Shown one piece after another: positions 27,358 through 37,796 of a stretch of DNA of 64,000 bases; within the stretch, counting starts at the first letter, position 1; each line of letters starts with the position of its first letter. Origin of the DNA: Pseudomonas sp. CFBP13508 (GTDB taxonomy: Bacteria > Pseudomonadota > Gammaproteobacteria > Pseudomonadales > Pseudomonadaceae); assembly GCF_005233515.1 (NCBI RefSeq), contig NZ_QFZZ01000004.1, positions 444,644-508,643 of the forward strand, written 5' to 3'. Both the position numbers and the translations under genes were made by a program. Below the pieces are notes generated by a model. That model was not told the origin of the DNA and ran no database searches. It saw only the letters and a list, made by a program, of their open reading frames with translations.

Positions 27358-28725
27358 TTACGCAGCCTCCACGTTGAGCATCAGTTGAGCGTTGATCGCC
27401 TCGGCGGCGCGTTTGCCGTGCTGCACTGCTTGCACGGTGAGGTCCTGACCGAGGCTGGTGCAGTCGCCGCCGGCATACACGCCGGGGACGCTGGTGCGCA
27501 GGTGTTCATCGACCTCGATGCGTTCGCCCTGACGTTTGAGCTCGCGCGCCAACGGATCGCTGAGGGTGCTGTCATCGAAGCTCTGGCCGATCGCTTTGAA
27601 GATCGCATCGGCAGCCAGCTCAAAGGTTTCTCCGGTGGTTTGCAGACGGCCTTCAACCAGATCGGTGCGGGCGAAACGCATGCCGCGCACGCGGCCCTGA
27701 TCATCGAGCAACACTTGCTCCGGCTGTGCCCAGGTCAGCAATCGCACCTGATTGGCTTTGGCGATGTCCTGTTCATGATGGGTGGCGCCCATGTCTGCCG
27801 CACCACGGCGATACACCAGGTTCACATCGTGCGCGCCGAGGCGGGCCATTTGCACGGCCATGTCGATCGCGGTGTTGCCGGCGCCGAGAACGATGCAGCG
27901 TTCAGCCAAGGGCAGTTGCGTGAGGTCATCGGCCTGGCGCAGTTCGCGGATGTAATCGGTGGCGGCGAGCAGGCCCGGCGCGTCTTCGTGGGCCAGACCG
28001 AGTTGCTTGCTGGCATTCAGGCCGAGGCCGAGGAATACCGCGTCGAACTGCTGATGCAGTTCGCTGAGGGTGAGGTTTGCACCGAGTTTCTGGCCGTGGC
28101 GGATTTCTATCCCGCCAATCTGCAGGAGAAAGTCCAGCTCCTTCTGCGCGTAGTCATCGACCAGTTTGTACTTGGCAATGCCGTACTCGTTGAGCCCGCC
28201 GGCCTTTTCCCGTGCTTCGAAAATCACCACGTCATGCCCGTGCATCGCGCTGCGATGGGCGCAGGACAACCCGGCCGGCCCGGCGCCGACCACGGCGATA
28301 CGTTTGCCCGTGGCCGGGGCGCGCAGGAAAGGGTGCTGGGCGAAATGCGCGTTGTCCACGGCATAGCGTTGCAGCAGACCAATCAGCACCGGCGCGCACT
28401 CCTGCGCGTTGTTGCGCACGCAGGCCTGCTGGCAGAGGATTTCCGTCGGACAGACCCGCGCGCAACTGCCGCCGAGGATGTTTGCCGACAGGATTTTCTG
28501 CGCCGCGCCCTGGACGTTGTCCTGATGGATATTGCGGATGAACGACGGGATATCGATTTCGCTGGGGCATGCATTGACGCAAGGCGCGTCGTAGCAATAC
28601 AGGCAGCGCGAGGCTTCCAGATGCGCCTGCCGTGAATTAAGCGGCGGCGCCAGATCAGTGAAATGGCCGGCGAGGGCGGCCGCGCTTTCGTGCGGATGGG
28701 GAAGGTGGTTCAGGGTCTCGATCAC
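27358..28725 (-). CDS. preT: Dihydropyrimidine dehydrogenase, PreT subunit
   Basis: 455 residues from a GTG with GAGG upstream. Cys-rich N-terminal Fe-S domain (CYCYDAPCVNACPSEIDIP, GGSCARVCPTEILCQQACVRN), then two nucleotide-binding folds of the glutamate-synthase small-subunit type: VVGAGPAGLSCAH for FAD and VLGAGNTAIDMAVQMAR for NADH. Supplies electrons to PreA. Separated from the dihydropyrimidinase gene by a REP doublet. Confidence 0.96.
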   Translation of the reverse strand: MIETLNHLPHPHESAAALAGHFTDLAPPLNSRQAHLEASRCLYCYDAPCVNACPSEIDIPSFIRNIHQDNVQGAAQKILSANILGGSCARVCPTEILCQQACVRNNAQECAPVLIGLLQRYAVDNAHFAQHPFLRAPATGKRIAVVGAGPAGLSCAHRSAMHGHDVVIFEAREKAGGLNEYGIAKYKLVDDYAQKELDFLLQIGGIEIRHGQKLGANLTLSELHQQFDAVFLGLGLNASKQLGLAHEDAPGLLAATDYIRELRQADDLTQLPLAERCIVLGAGNTAIDMAVQMARLGAHDVNLVYRRGAADMGATHHEQDIAKANQVRLLTWAQPEQVLLDDQGRVRGMRFARTDLVEGRLQTTGETFELAADAIFKAIGQSFDDSTLSDPLARELKRQGERIEVDEHLRTSVPGVYAGGDCTSLGQDLTVQAVQHGKRAAEAINAQLMLNVEAA

Positions 28726-28798
28726 GGTTTATGGCCTCATGGCTAATTGAGGTGCTGCCTCTGGTGGGCAGTGGTTTTATGGCGTCAGGGAGGGCCTC

Positions 28799-28863
28799 TT
28801 CGCGAGCAGGCTCGCTCCCACATTTGCAATGCGCTCACCTGTGGGAGCGAGCCTGCTCGCGAA
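28799..28863. repeat. REP doublet, GTGG family
   Basis: TTCGCGAGCAGGCTCGCTCCCAC and inverse about 20 bases on, within the presumed pyrimidine operon between dihydropyrimidinase and preT. Confidence 0.92.
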
Positions 28864-28880
28864 GGCCGAAGGCCTGGATT

Positions 28881-30401
<1,521 letters not shown>

Positions 30402-30512
30402 TCATCGCTGTCAGGAATAGAAACTAGTCGCGATTTGAAGAATGATCAAGAATATTTTTTATAAGCTTATAGCTTGTTCAAACTATTGATAAATAAGGAT
30501 AAATAATGGAAA

Positions 30513-30543
30513 TCACCAAAATGGTGAGGCTGCTCACCATTTT
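30513..30543. promoter_or_regulatory. Putative TetR-type operator, overlapping palindromes
   Basis: TCACCA-AAA-TGGTGA (30513-30527) is a perfect inverted repeat. It overlaps a second one, AAAATGGTGAG-gctg-CTCACCATTTT (30518-30543). The first resembles in layout the E. coli RutR site, TTGACCA..TGGTCAA. Binding by the nearby TetR protein is inferred. Confidence 0.55.
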
Positions 30544-30878
30544 GACGCACTTGACAGGATGGAAATATGAGCAAGATTTCCTATGTGAAATCAGCCGGTT
30601 GAAGTTGTGCTGCGGTTGCGGGTTCACCGACAAAAATAAATGCAGTGCACCAGTTTGAGTCCTGACACTTCGGACAACTTGCCCGACGTTTAGCCTGAGC
30701 GTTCATACAAGTTTTCCCGGACTCATCGAATATTCAATTAAAACTGATGAATATCAGAAAGTTGCAAAGCGTGCAGTGCACCGCTCAAGCGTTCAGCGCC
30801 AGACCCGGCACGTTTATTGATGCCGCCGCTGACACCATGGCCGGTGCATGAAAGTTGTCAGTTCCTCCGGCCATCGTC

Positions 30879-30903
30879 CGGCTGGCGCCGTATGCGCCAG
30901 CCG
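30879..30903 (+). other. Leader hairpin before NCS1 transporter
   Basis: CGGCTGGCGC-cgtat-GCGCCAGCCG, a perfect 10-bp stem ending 41 bases before the ATG. No U-tract follows, so it is more likely an mRNA-leader structure than a terminator. Confidence 0.6.
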
Positions 30904-30944
30904 CCTGATGAGCAAAAAATAATCAGAAGAACAGTGGAGCGGCC

Positions 30945-32429
30945 ATGCAACAGACCAGATCACAAGTGACCGAGCGCGACGGCTTGTACGAGCTCGAAGC
31001 GGGCAGTGATGTCCTCGACAGTCCCCGCTACAACCACGACATGGCACCGACCAAGGTGCGCGAACGCACCTGGAACAAATGGCACATCACCGCGCTGTGG
31101 GTCGGCATGTCGATTTGCGTGCCGACCTACACCCTCGGCGGCGTGCTCACCGCTTATTTCGGCTTGAGCGTCGGCGAAGCGCTGTTGGCGATTCTGTTTG
31201 CCAACGTCATCGTGTTGATTCCACTGACCCTCAATGCTTTCCCCGGCACCAAGTACGGCATTCCGTTTCCGGTGCTGCTGCGCTCGTCGTTCGGCATTCT
31301 CGGTTCCAACGTGCCGTGCCTGATCCGCGCGTTGGTGGCGTGTGGCTGGTTCGGCATCCAGACCATGTTCGGCGGCCTGGCGATTCACCTGTTTCTCGGC
31401 TCGGTGTTCGAGGGCTGGAAATCCCTCGGCGGCACCGGCGAGGTGATCGGTTTCATGGTGTTCTGGGCGCTGAATCTGTGGGTGGTGATTCGCGGTGCCG
31501 AGTCGATCAAATGGCTGGAAACCCTGTCGGCGCCGTTGCTGGTGGCGGTGGGCATTGGCCTGCTGGTGTGGGCGATGCCCAATGTATCGATGACTGAGTT
31601 GCTGGCGATCCCGCCCAAGCGTCCGGAAGGCGCCAGCGTGGTCAGTTATTTCGCGGCAGGGCTGACGGCGATGGTCGGGTTCTGGGCCACGCTGTCGCTG
31701 AACATTCCCGACTTCAGTCGCTACGCCAAGAGCCAGAAGGATCAGATCCTCGGGCAGATTTTCGGCCTGCCGCTGACCATGTTCCTCTTCGCCGCGCTGG
31801 GCGTGGTGATGACCGCCGCATCGGTGAAACTGGTCGGCGTCACCGTGTCCGATCCGGTCACGCTGATCGGCCATATCCAGAGCCCGGTGTGGGTGGCGGT
31901 GGCCATGGCGCTGATCATCGTTGCCACGCTGTCGACCAACACCGCCGCGAATATCGTCTCGCCAACCAATGACTTCCAGAACATCGCGCCGAAGGTGATC
32001 AACCGCACCAAAGCGGTGTTGCTGACCGGTTTGGTCGGGCTGGTGCTGATGGGCCATGAACTGCTGAAAAAGCTTGGCCTGATCGTTTCCGACATCAGCC
32101 TGGAAACCGTGTATTCAAACTGGCTGCTGGGCTACTCGAGCCTGCTCGGGCCGATCGCCGGGATCATGGTGGTGGATTATTTCCTGATCAAGAAACAGCG
32201 ACTGGACCTCGCCGGGCTGTACCGCGATGACGTGTATCCGGCGTGGAACTGGGCGGGTTTTCTCGCCTTCGGCGTGCCGGTGGCGCTGACCTTGCTGTCG
32301 CTGGGCAGCGATGCCTTCAGCTGGTTCTACAGCTATGGCTGGTTCACCGGCTCGGCGTTGGGCGGGGTGATTTATTACGGGCTGTGTGTGATGCGGGCGC
32401 AGCCTTCTGCCGTGAAAACCGCGGTGTGA
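30945..32429 (+). CDS. NCS1 nucleobase/allantoin-type transporter
   Basis: 494 residues, about 12 membrane helices, nucleobase:cation symporter-1 family. Conserved TALWVGMSICVPTYTLGGVL, GTKYGIPFPVLLRSSFGILGSN and a LNIPDFSRYAKSQKDQILGQ block. The close link to uracil-degradation genes suggests pyrimidine or hydantoin uptake. ATG is preceded by GTGGAGCGG. Transcribed with the amidohydrolase downstream, though a REP doublet intervenes. Confidence 0.93.
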   Translation: MQQTRSQVTERDGLYELEAGSDVLDSPRYNHDMAPTKVRERTWNKWHITALWVGMSICVPTYTLGGVLTAYFGLSVGEALLAILFANVIVLIPLTLNAFPGTKYGIPFPVLLRSSFGILGSNVPCLIRALVACGWFGIQTMFGGLAIHLFLGSVFEGWKSLGGTGEVIGFMVFWALNLWVVIRGAESIKWLETLSAPLLVAVGIGLLVWAMPNVSMTELLAIPPKRPEGASVVSYFAAGLTAMVGFWATLSLNIPDFSRYAKSQKDQILGQIFGLPLTMFLFAALGVVMTAASVKLVGVTVSDPVTLIGHIQSPVWVAVAMALIIVATLSTNTAANIVSPTNDFQNIAPKVINRTKAVLLTGLVGLVLMGHELLKKLGLIVSDISLETVYSNWLLGYSSLLGPIAGIMVVDYFLIKKQRLDLAGLYRDDVYPAWNWAGFLAFGVPVALTLLSLGSDAFSWFYSYGWFTGSALGGVIYYGLCVMRAQPSAVKTAV

Positions 32430-32439
32430 GCAAGGGCCT

Positions 32440-32508
32440 TTTCGCGAGCAGGCTCGCTCCCACATTGGAAAAGCATTCTCACTGTGGGAGCGAGCCTGCT
32501 CGCGAAGG
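32440..32508. repeat. REP doublet, GTGG family
   Basis: TTCGCGAGCAGGCTCGCTCCCAC and inverse, between the transporter and amidohydrolase genes. Confidence 0.92.
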
Positions 32509-32564
32509 CGATGTTGCACACGCCAGAGAAATATCCATAAGAAAACCAGTCTGAGGAGATCCCC

Positions 32565-33848
32565 ATGAACGCAGCCGTAGACGTTCTGCAATCCACCCAT
32601 CAGCACATCAACCGCGATCGCCTCTGGGCCTCGCTCATGGAACTGGCGAAACTCGGTGCCACGGTCAAGGGCGGCGTCTGTCGCCTGGCCCTGACCGACC
32701 TCGACCGCCAGGCCCGCGACCTGTTCGTGCAGTGGTGCAAGGACGCCGGTTGCAGCGTCACGGTCGATGCCGTCGGCAACATTTTCGCCCGCCGCGCCGG
32801 GCGCAACCCGAGCCTGCCGCCGGTGATGACCGGCAGCCACATCGACACTCAACCCACCGGTGGCAAGTTCGACGGTTGCTTCGGCGTACTCGCCGGCGTC
32901 GAAGTGCTGCGTACCCTCAACGACCTTGGCGTGGAAACTGAAGCGCCGCTGGAAGTGGTGGTCTGGACCAACGAAGAGGGCTCCCGCTTCGCCCCGTGCA
33001 TGATGGGCTCCGGGGTCTTCGCCGAGAAATTCACCCTCGAAGAAACCCTCGCCAAGGTCGATGCCGACGGCGTCACCGTTGGCGAGGCGCTGAACGCCAT
33101 CGGCTACGCCGGCCCGCGCAAGGTCAGCGGGCACGCGGTCGGCGCGTATTTCGAAGCGCACATCGAGCAAGGCCCGATCCTTGAAGATGAAGAGAAAACC
33201 ATCGGCGTGGTACTCGGCGCGCTCGGGCAGAAGTGGTTCGACCTGAAATTGCGCGGCGTCGAAGCCCACGCCGGCCCGACGCCGATGCACCTGCGCAAGG
33301 ATGCCTTGGTCGGCGCTTCGGTGATCGTCGGCGCCGTCAACCGCGCCGCCCTCGGCCATCAGCCCCACGCCTGCGGCACGGTTGGCTGCCTTCAGGCCTA
33401 TCCCGGCTCGCGCAACGTGATCCCCGGCGAAGTGCGCATGACCCTCGACTTCCGGCATCTGGAGCCGGCGCGGCTGGATTCGATGATTGCCGAAGTGAAA
33501 CAAGTCATCGATGCGACCTGCGAAGAGCACGGCCTCACCTACGAACTGACCCCGACCGCCGACTTCCCGCCGCTGTACTTCGAAAAGGGCTGTGTAGAGG
33601 CGGTGCGCGGCGCCGCGAAAGGGCTGGGTCTGTCGCACATGGACATTGTCAGTGGCGCCGGGCATGACGCGATCTTTCTCGCCGAGCTAGGTCCGGCCGG
33701 GATGATCTTCGTGCCGTGCGAGGGTGGGATCAGCCATAACGAAATCGAGAATGCCGCACCGGATGATCTCGCGGCGGGGTGCGCGGTGTTGCTAAGGGCG
33801 ATGCTTGCCGCTTCGGCGATGGTGGCGGCCAGCGAGCGAGCCGCCTAA
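32565..33848 (+). CDS. N-carbamoyl-beta-alanine amidohydrolase
   Basis: 427 residues, M20 peptidase fold of the HyuC/AmaB/beta-ureidopropionase type. Metal ligands in GSHIDTQPTGGKFDGCFGV and the paired glutamates in TNEEGSRF; dimer-domain His in GVEAHAGPTPM; C-terminal SGAGHDAIFLAEL and EGGISHNE. It would remove the carbamoyl group from the product of dihydropyrimidinase, giving beta-alanine, CO2 and ammonia. GAGGAG precedes the ATG. The next step, a beta-alanine transaminase, is not in the window. Confidence 0.93.
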   Translation: MNAAVDVLQSTHQHINRDRLWASLMELAKLGATVKGGVCRLALTDLDRQARDLFVQWCKDAGCSVTVDAVGNIFARRAGRNPSLPPVMTGSHIDTQPTGGKFDGCFGVLAGVEVLRTLNDLGVETEAPLEVVVWTNEEGSRFAPCMMGSGVFAEKFTLEETLAKVDADGVTVGEALNAIGYAGPRKVSGHAVGAYFEAHIEQGPILEDEEKTIGVVLGALGQKWFDLKLRGVEAHAGPTPMHLRKDALVGASVIVGAVNRAALGHQPHACGTVGCLQAYPGSRNVIPGEVRMTLDFRHLEPARLDSMIAEVKQVIDATCEEHGLTYELTPTADFPPLYFEKGCVEAVRGAAKGLGLSHMDIVSGAGHDAIFLAELGPAGMIFVPCEGGISHNEIENAAPDDLAAGCAVLLRAMLAASAMVAASERAA

Positions 33849-33869
33849 GGTAAACACACCCAGTAAACC

Positions 33870-33960
33870 TGTGGGAGCGAGCTTGCTCGCGAATGCGCCG
33901 GGTCAGTCACCGAATGGTCTATCTGACCCAGCGCTTTCGCGAGCAGGCTCGCTCCCACAG
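33870..33960. repeat. REP doublet, GTGG family
   Basis: TGTGGGAGCGAGCTTGCTCG (one base off) and the consensus inverse unit about 45 bases on. Confidence 0.9.
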
Positions 33961-34049
33961 GGGTTTTCTGGCGATTTTGAGGCCGCGGCACGATCCCGAA
34001 CCGCTGCGGTCGTACTCTTCACCTAGCCGCATCACAGTGTGGAGATCCA

Positions 34050-35546
34050 ATGAGCCAGGAAGTCCTGACCACCGAAACCAACCGTCGCCAGTTGCAGCAG
34101 ATCATCGCCGGGCTGTCGGACGGGGTGATTCTGCTGGAACTCGACAAAAGCATTCTCTGGGCCAACGAAGCGGCGCTGACCATGCACGGTGTCAGCACCA
34201 TCGGTGATCTGGGCAGCAACGCCGACGAGTACGCCAAACGCTTCACGCTGCGCTATCGCAACAATCATGTCTTGCCGCCGGACAACTACCCGATCAGCCG
34301 TGTCGCCCGCTGCGAGGCGTTCAATGATGTGCTGATCGAAGTCTCGTCCGTGGACGACCCGGAGCGGGTCTGGGTGCACAGCGTGCGCAGCATGGTGCTG
34401 ACCGACCGCGTCGGCCAGCCCGAGTCGCTGGTGCTGATCATGAGCGACGTCACCGATTGGGCCAACGCCGAGCTGCGCTTCGAAAAAACCTTCAACGCCA
34501 ACCCCGCGCCGGCAGTGATCTGTCGTCTCAGCGATTTGCGCTACATCAAGGTCAACCCGGGCTTTCTGGAAATGACCGGCTATACCCGCGATCAGGTGAT
34601 CGGCACCTCGGCTTACGAAATCGATATCTTCGAGCGGGCCGATCAGCGCGATCTGGCTGTTCAGCGCTTGCGCGATGTCGCGACCATTCCGCAGATGCAG
34701 GCGGAACTGCGCCTACCCGACGGTGGCAGTAAACAGGTGATCGTGGCCGGTCAGCCGCTGCTGCTCAATGACGAGAATTGCATGCTGTTCTCTTTCGTCG
34801 ACATGGAGCCCCGGCGCCGGGTCGAAGTGGCCTTGCGTCAGAGCGAGGAGCGCTTTGCCAAGGCTTTTCGTCTGACTCCGGTGCCGATTCTGATCTGCAC
34901 CGCTGACAAGCAGGAGGTCATCGACGTCAACCAGGCGTTCCTCGACACCCTGGCGTATGACAGCGATGACGTGCTCGGCAAGACCGTGACGCAGCTGAGC
35001 TTCATCCACGATGACGGCGCGCGCACGCGCCTGTTGTCGGCGTTGGCGAAGAACGGTCGGGTCGATCGGGTCGATGTGCCGGTGCGCAAGAAGGACGAGG
35101 AGTTGCTGGAATGTGCGGTCTCGGCCGACACCGTGAACATTCACGACACGTCCTGCTATCTGCTGGTGCTGATGGACATGACCGAGCGCAAGCGCACTGA
35201 GTTGGAGCTGGTCGCGGCGATCGAAGAAGTGATGAAGGATGCGTCGTGGTTCAGCCGGACGCTGATCGAGAAGCTGGCCAACGTGAAGAAGATCAACTCG
35301 CCGCAGCTGCCAAGTGCCTCGTTCACTGACCTGACGGCCCGTGAGCGCGATGTGCTGGGACTGATCTGTGAAGGACTGGCGGACAAGGAGATCGCCGCGC
35401 GGTTGAAACTGGCGCCCAATACCGTGCGCAATCATGTTGCCACTGTGTACTCGAAAATCGATGTGCATAGCCGCAGCGAGGCGATCGTCTGGGCTCGGGA
35501 GCGCGGTTTGTTTTCGGGAGAGTGGGGCACCAAGGGCCAGCGCTGA
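34050..35546 (+). CDS. Three-PAS LuxR-type regulator
   Basis: 498 residues. Three PAS-like sensory domains at about 15-130, 145-260 and 270-385 (FNANPAPAVICRLSDLRYIKVNPGFLEMTGYT, FRLTPVPILICTADKQEVIDVNQAFLD), then a GerE/LuxR helix-turn-helix at about 427-485: LTARERDVLGLICEGLADKEIAARLKLAPNTVRNHVATVYSKIDVHSRSEAIVWA. No kinase or receiver domain and no membrane segment, so a cytoplasmic one-component sensor or a protein fed by another kinase. No partner gene is adjacent; targets unknown. Confidence 0.93.
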   Translation: MSQEVLTTETNRRQLQQIIAGLSDGVILLELDKSILWANEAALTMHGVSTIGDLGSNADEYAKRFTLRYRNNHVLPPDNYPISRVARCEAFNDVLIEVSSVDDPERVWVHSVRSMVLTDRVGQPESLVLIMSDVTDWANAELRFEKTFNANPAPAVICRLSDLRYIKVNPGFLEMTGYTRDQVIGTSAYEIDIFERADQRDLAVQRLRDVATIPQMQAELRLPDGGSKQVIVAGQPLLLNDENCMLFSFVDMEPRRRVEVALRQSEERFAKAFRLTPVPILICTADKQEVIDVNQAFLDTLAYDSDDVLGKTVTQLSFIHDDGARTRLLSALAKNGRVDRVDVPVRKKDEELLECAVSADTVNIHDTSCYLLVLMDMTERKRTELELVAAIEEVMKDASWFSRTLIEKLANVKKINSPQLPSASFTDLTARERDVLGLICEGLADKEIAARLKLAPNTVRNHVATVYSKIDVHSRSEAIVWARERGLFSGEWGTKGQR

Positions 35547-35686
35547 GAGGTGCAAATGCACTAGTTACAAGGGTGCAAATTCATGTATTGGCCAAGGCGT
35601 TGTGTTCTTAGGCTGGTGGGGTGCGGTGTAGACCATTTCGGGTTTGCGATCGTGCCCCTTCTGAAACAGTCATAGGAACAACGTCA

Positions 35687-35944
35687 ATGATGAATCTTGC
35701 GCAGTTGCGCGCTCGGCTCGAGCACAGTTTTGCGCCGCTGGCTTGTGAGTGTTCGGTGGATGGTGATCATTCGCTGACGGTCAAGTTGTATCACCCGGAT
35801 TCGGGGCAGGTGGATCTGGTGATCAGTGGGCTGGATCTGGCTTCGCTGCGTTCGCCTGAGGCGGTTGAGGCGTTGGTGGGGGAGTTGCGGTATGAGCTTG
35901 AGAGCAATTCCTTGCGTTCTTCGCGGGATCCGGATTTGGCTTAA
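35687..35944 (+). CDS. DUF1652 protein
   Basis: 85 residues. Small Pseudomonas-specific fold: ARLEHSFAPLACECSVDGDHSLTVKLYHPDSGQVDLVI, then LASLRSPEAVEALVGELRYELE. Function unknown. Two ATG codons in tandem at 35687 and 35690, with AGGAAC upstream. It follows the LuxR-type gene by 140 bases on the same strand. Confidence 0.82.
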   Translation: MMNLAQLRARLEHSFAPLACECSVDGDHSLTVKLYHPDSGQVDLVISGLDLASLRSPEAVEALVGELRYELESNSLRSSRDPDLA

Positions 35945-36630
35945 GCGCGCTTTGGTCTTGGCGGCCTTTGGGCCGGCCATGCTCTGGGGGGGTGGGGGTA
36001 TATCCGTTTTTTTGGGTGTTGCGGCTGACGGTTTCGCCCTTACGGCGAGTCCCTTTTGGCAAACGCCCCAAAAGGAACCAAAAGGTCTTCGCCCTGACGT
36101 TCGGCCCGCTCGCTGAGGCTCGGGGTTCCTTCGCTCCGGGATTGATCCTGGCGCAGCGGCTACGGTTTGCTTCGCTGCACCTCCTTCCGCTGTGTCTGGC
36201 TGCGCCAGACGGTCGCTGCGCTCCCACGCCCGGATCAATCCCTCCACTCAGCCTGCCGACGGGCTCCAGGATCAAAAGCTACTCGAGCTTGCGCTCATTG
36301 TTGAGTGGGGCGGCTTCGCCGCGGGCAGCTGCGCTGCTTTTGCTTTTCTGTGGGAGCGAGCCTGCTCGCGAAGGCGGCCTGACAGCCGACCTGGTTGTTA
36401 CTGAATTCACTCGATCAAAACTGTAGGAGTGAGCCTGAGGCCCTCGCCGACAACCATAATCCCAATCCAGGCTTCTGCTGGAAAATCCCCGCAAAACCGA
36501 CAGCCAATCCCAGCCAATCACCCCAATCCACTGGCGCTAACAAAGTGCTCAGCTATAAAGAATGAGTGGTCAGGTCTTCCGCGGCCGGTCGGGTTGCGGG
36601 AGTTTGTCTTCCATTACCGCGGGTCGTCCT
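35945..36630. other. Noncoding stretch with nested repeat element
   Basis: 686 bases without a real gene. About 36000-36245 resembles a dispersed Pseudomonas element containing CCAAAAGGAACCAAAAGG (recognised from memory). Within it, GGGATTGATCC (36138-36148) and GGATCAATCCC (36232-36242) are inverted, enclosing the hairpin GTCTGGC-tgc-GCCAGAC (36194-36210). A single GTGG-family REP unit lies at 36350-36376. Frames across it are repeat-driven. Confidence 0.6.
36350..36376 (+). repeat. Single REP unit, GTGG family
   Basis: TGTGGGAGCGAGCCTGCTCG followed by CGAA; no inverse partner within 100 bases. Confidence 0.88.
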
Positions 36631-36843
36631 ATGAATAATCCTGGGAAACGCGTATTGCCGTTGGCTTTTCTTGCAATTTTGTTGGCCGGTTGTGCCAGTC
36701 CCCCACCACCTGCGCCTGTCGCGCCGCCGCCTCCGCCGGAACGTCGGTGTGAGGTGCTGGAGAATACTGAGGTTGCCGGGGATATGTATGTCGATGGGCA
36801 GGTAACGCGCCACATCACCACTACCCGTTGCATAACCCAATAA
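36631..36843 (+). CDS. Proline-rich small lipoprotein
   Basis: 70 residues. Lipobox LAGC (Cys at about 21), then a proline run (SPPPPAPVAPPPPPE) that could span part of the cell wall, then a short domain RRCEVLENTEVAGDMYVDG ending in TTRCITQ with two cysteines. No family recognised. Start ATG 36631 places the signal peptide correctly; its ribosome site is weak. Confidence 0.7.
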   Translation: MNNPGKRVLPLAFLAILLAGCASPPPPAPVAPPPPPERRCEVLENTEVAGDMYVDGQVTRHITTTRCITQ

Positions 36844-36891
36844 GATTCGCGATTCCTCGATTGCACGAGGCCTGGAACCCAGCAGTTACCC

Positions 36892-36980
36892 TGTGGGAGC
36901 GAGCCTGCTCGCGAAAGCGTGGTGTCAGTCAAAACATAGCTGACTGACACAACGCTTTCGCGAGCAGGCTCGCTCCCACA
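36892..36980. repeat. REP doublet, GTGG family
   Basis: TGTGGGAGCGAGCCTGCTCG and its inverse about 40 bases on; the spacer itself shows AAAGCG/CGCTTT extensions of the pairing. Confidence 0.92.
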
Positions 36981-36991
36981 CGGGACAGATA

Positions 36992-37759
36992 TCAGGACAG
37001 GAGTCCGCCATCCACATTCAGCGCCACGCCGGTGGTGTAGCTCGACGCATCGCTGGCCAGGTATAACACTGCGCCGGCCATTTCACTCGGGTCGGCCACG
37101 CGTTTGAGCGGGATCTGGGTCAGTGCCTGTTTCAGAATCGCATCGTTCTTGACAAGGGCCGAGGCGAATTTGGTGTCGGTCAGTCCCGGGAGCAGGGCGT
37201 TGCAGCGGATGCCGAATTGCGCGCATTCCTTGGCGAAGACTTTGGTCATGTTGATGACCGCCGCTTTGGTCACCGAATAGATGCCCTGGAAGATGCCCGG
37301 GGAGATGCCGTTGATCGAGGCGACGTTGATGATGCTGCCGCCACCGTTTTCGCGCATCAGCTTGCCGGCTTCGACCGACATGAAGAAGTAACCGCGAATG
37401 TTCACATCGACGGTCTTCTGGAATGCACCCAGATCGGTGTCGAGCACGTTGCAGAATTGCGGGTTGGTCGCGGCGTTGTTGACCAGGATGTCGAGGCGGC
37501 CGAATTGCTCCTTGATCCCGGCGAAGACCTGGCTGATCTGCTCCATCTCACCGATGTGGCAGGCCACGGCTGTTGCCTTGCCGCCGGCGGCGATGATGGC
37601 GTCGGCGACGTGCTGGCAGCCTTCGAGCTTGCGGCTCGAGACGATCACATGGGCGCCTTGCTGGGCCAGCAGTTTGGCGATGGCTTCACCGATGCCACGG
37701 CTGGCGCCGGAGACGAAAGCGATTTTGCCGTCGAGGTCGAACAACTGAGTCTTGGACAT
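36992..37759 (-). CDS. Short-chain dehydrogenase/reductase
   Basis: 255 residues, classical SDR. NAD(P) motif GASRGIGEAIAKLL at about 18-31; NNAATNP; catalytic Ser in INVASINGI and YSVTKAAVINM (Tyr and Lys); C-terminal GVALNVDGGLL. Substrate unknown. In this lineage such a gene commonly pairs with an ACAD10-type phosphotransferase gene, as here (38-base gap), so a role in 4-hydroxy-acid or related acyl breakdown is possible but inferred. Confidence 0.92.
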   Translation of the reverse strand: MSKTQLFDLDGKIAFVSGASRGIGEAIAKLLAQQGAHVIVSSRKLEGCQHVADAIIAAGGKATAVACHIGEMEQISQVFAGIKEQFGRLDILVNNAATNPQFCNVLDTDLGAFQKTVDVNIRGYFFMSVEAGKLMRENGGGSIINVASINGISPGIFQGIYSVTKAAVINMTKVFAKECAQFGIRCNALLPGLTDTKFASALVKNDAILKQALTQIPLKRVADPSEMAGAVLYLASDASSYTTGVALNVDGGLLS

Positions 37760-37796
37760 GGGTTTCCCTTGTTGGAAGTCTTGTTATAGGCCTGGG

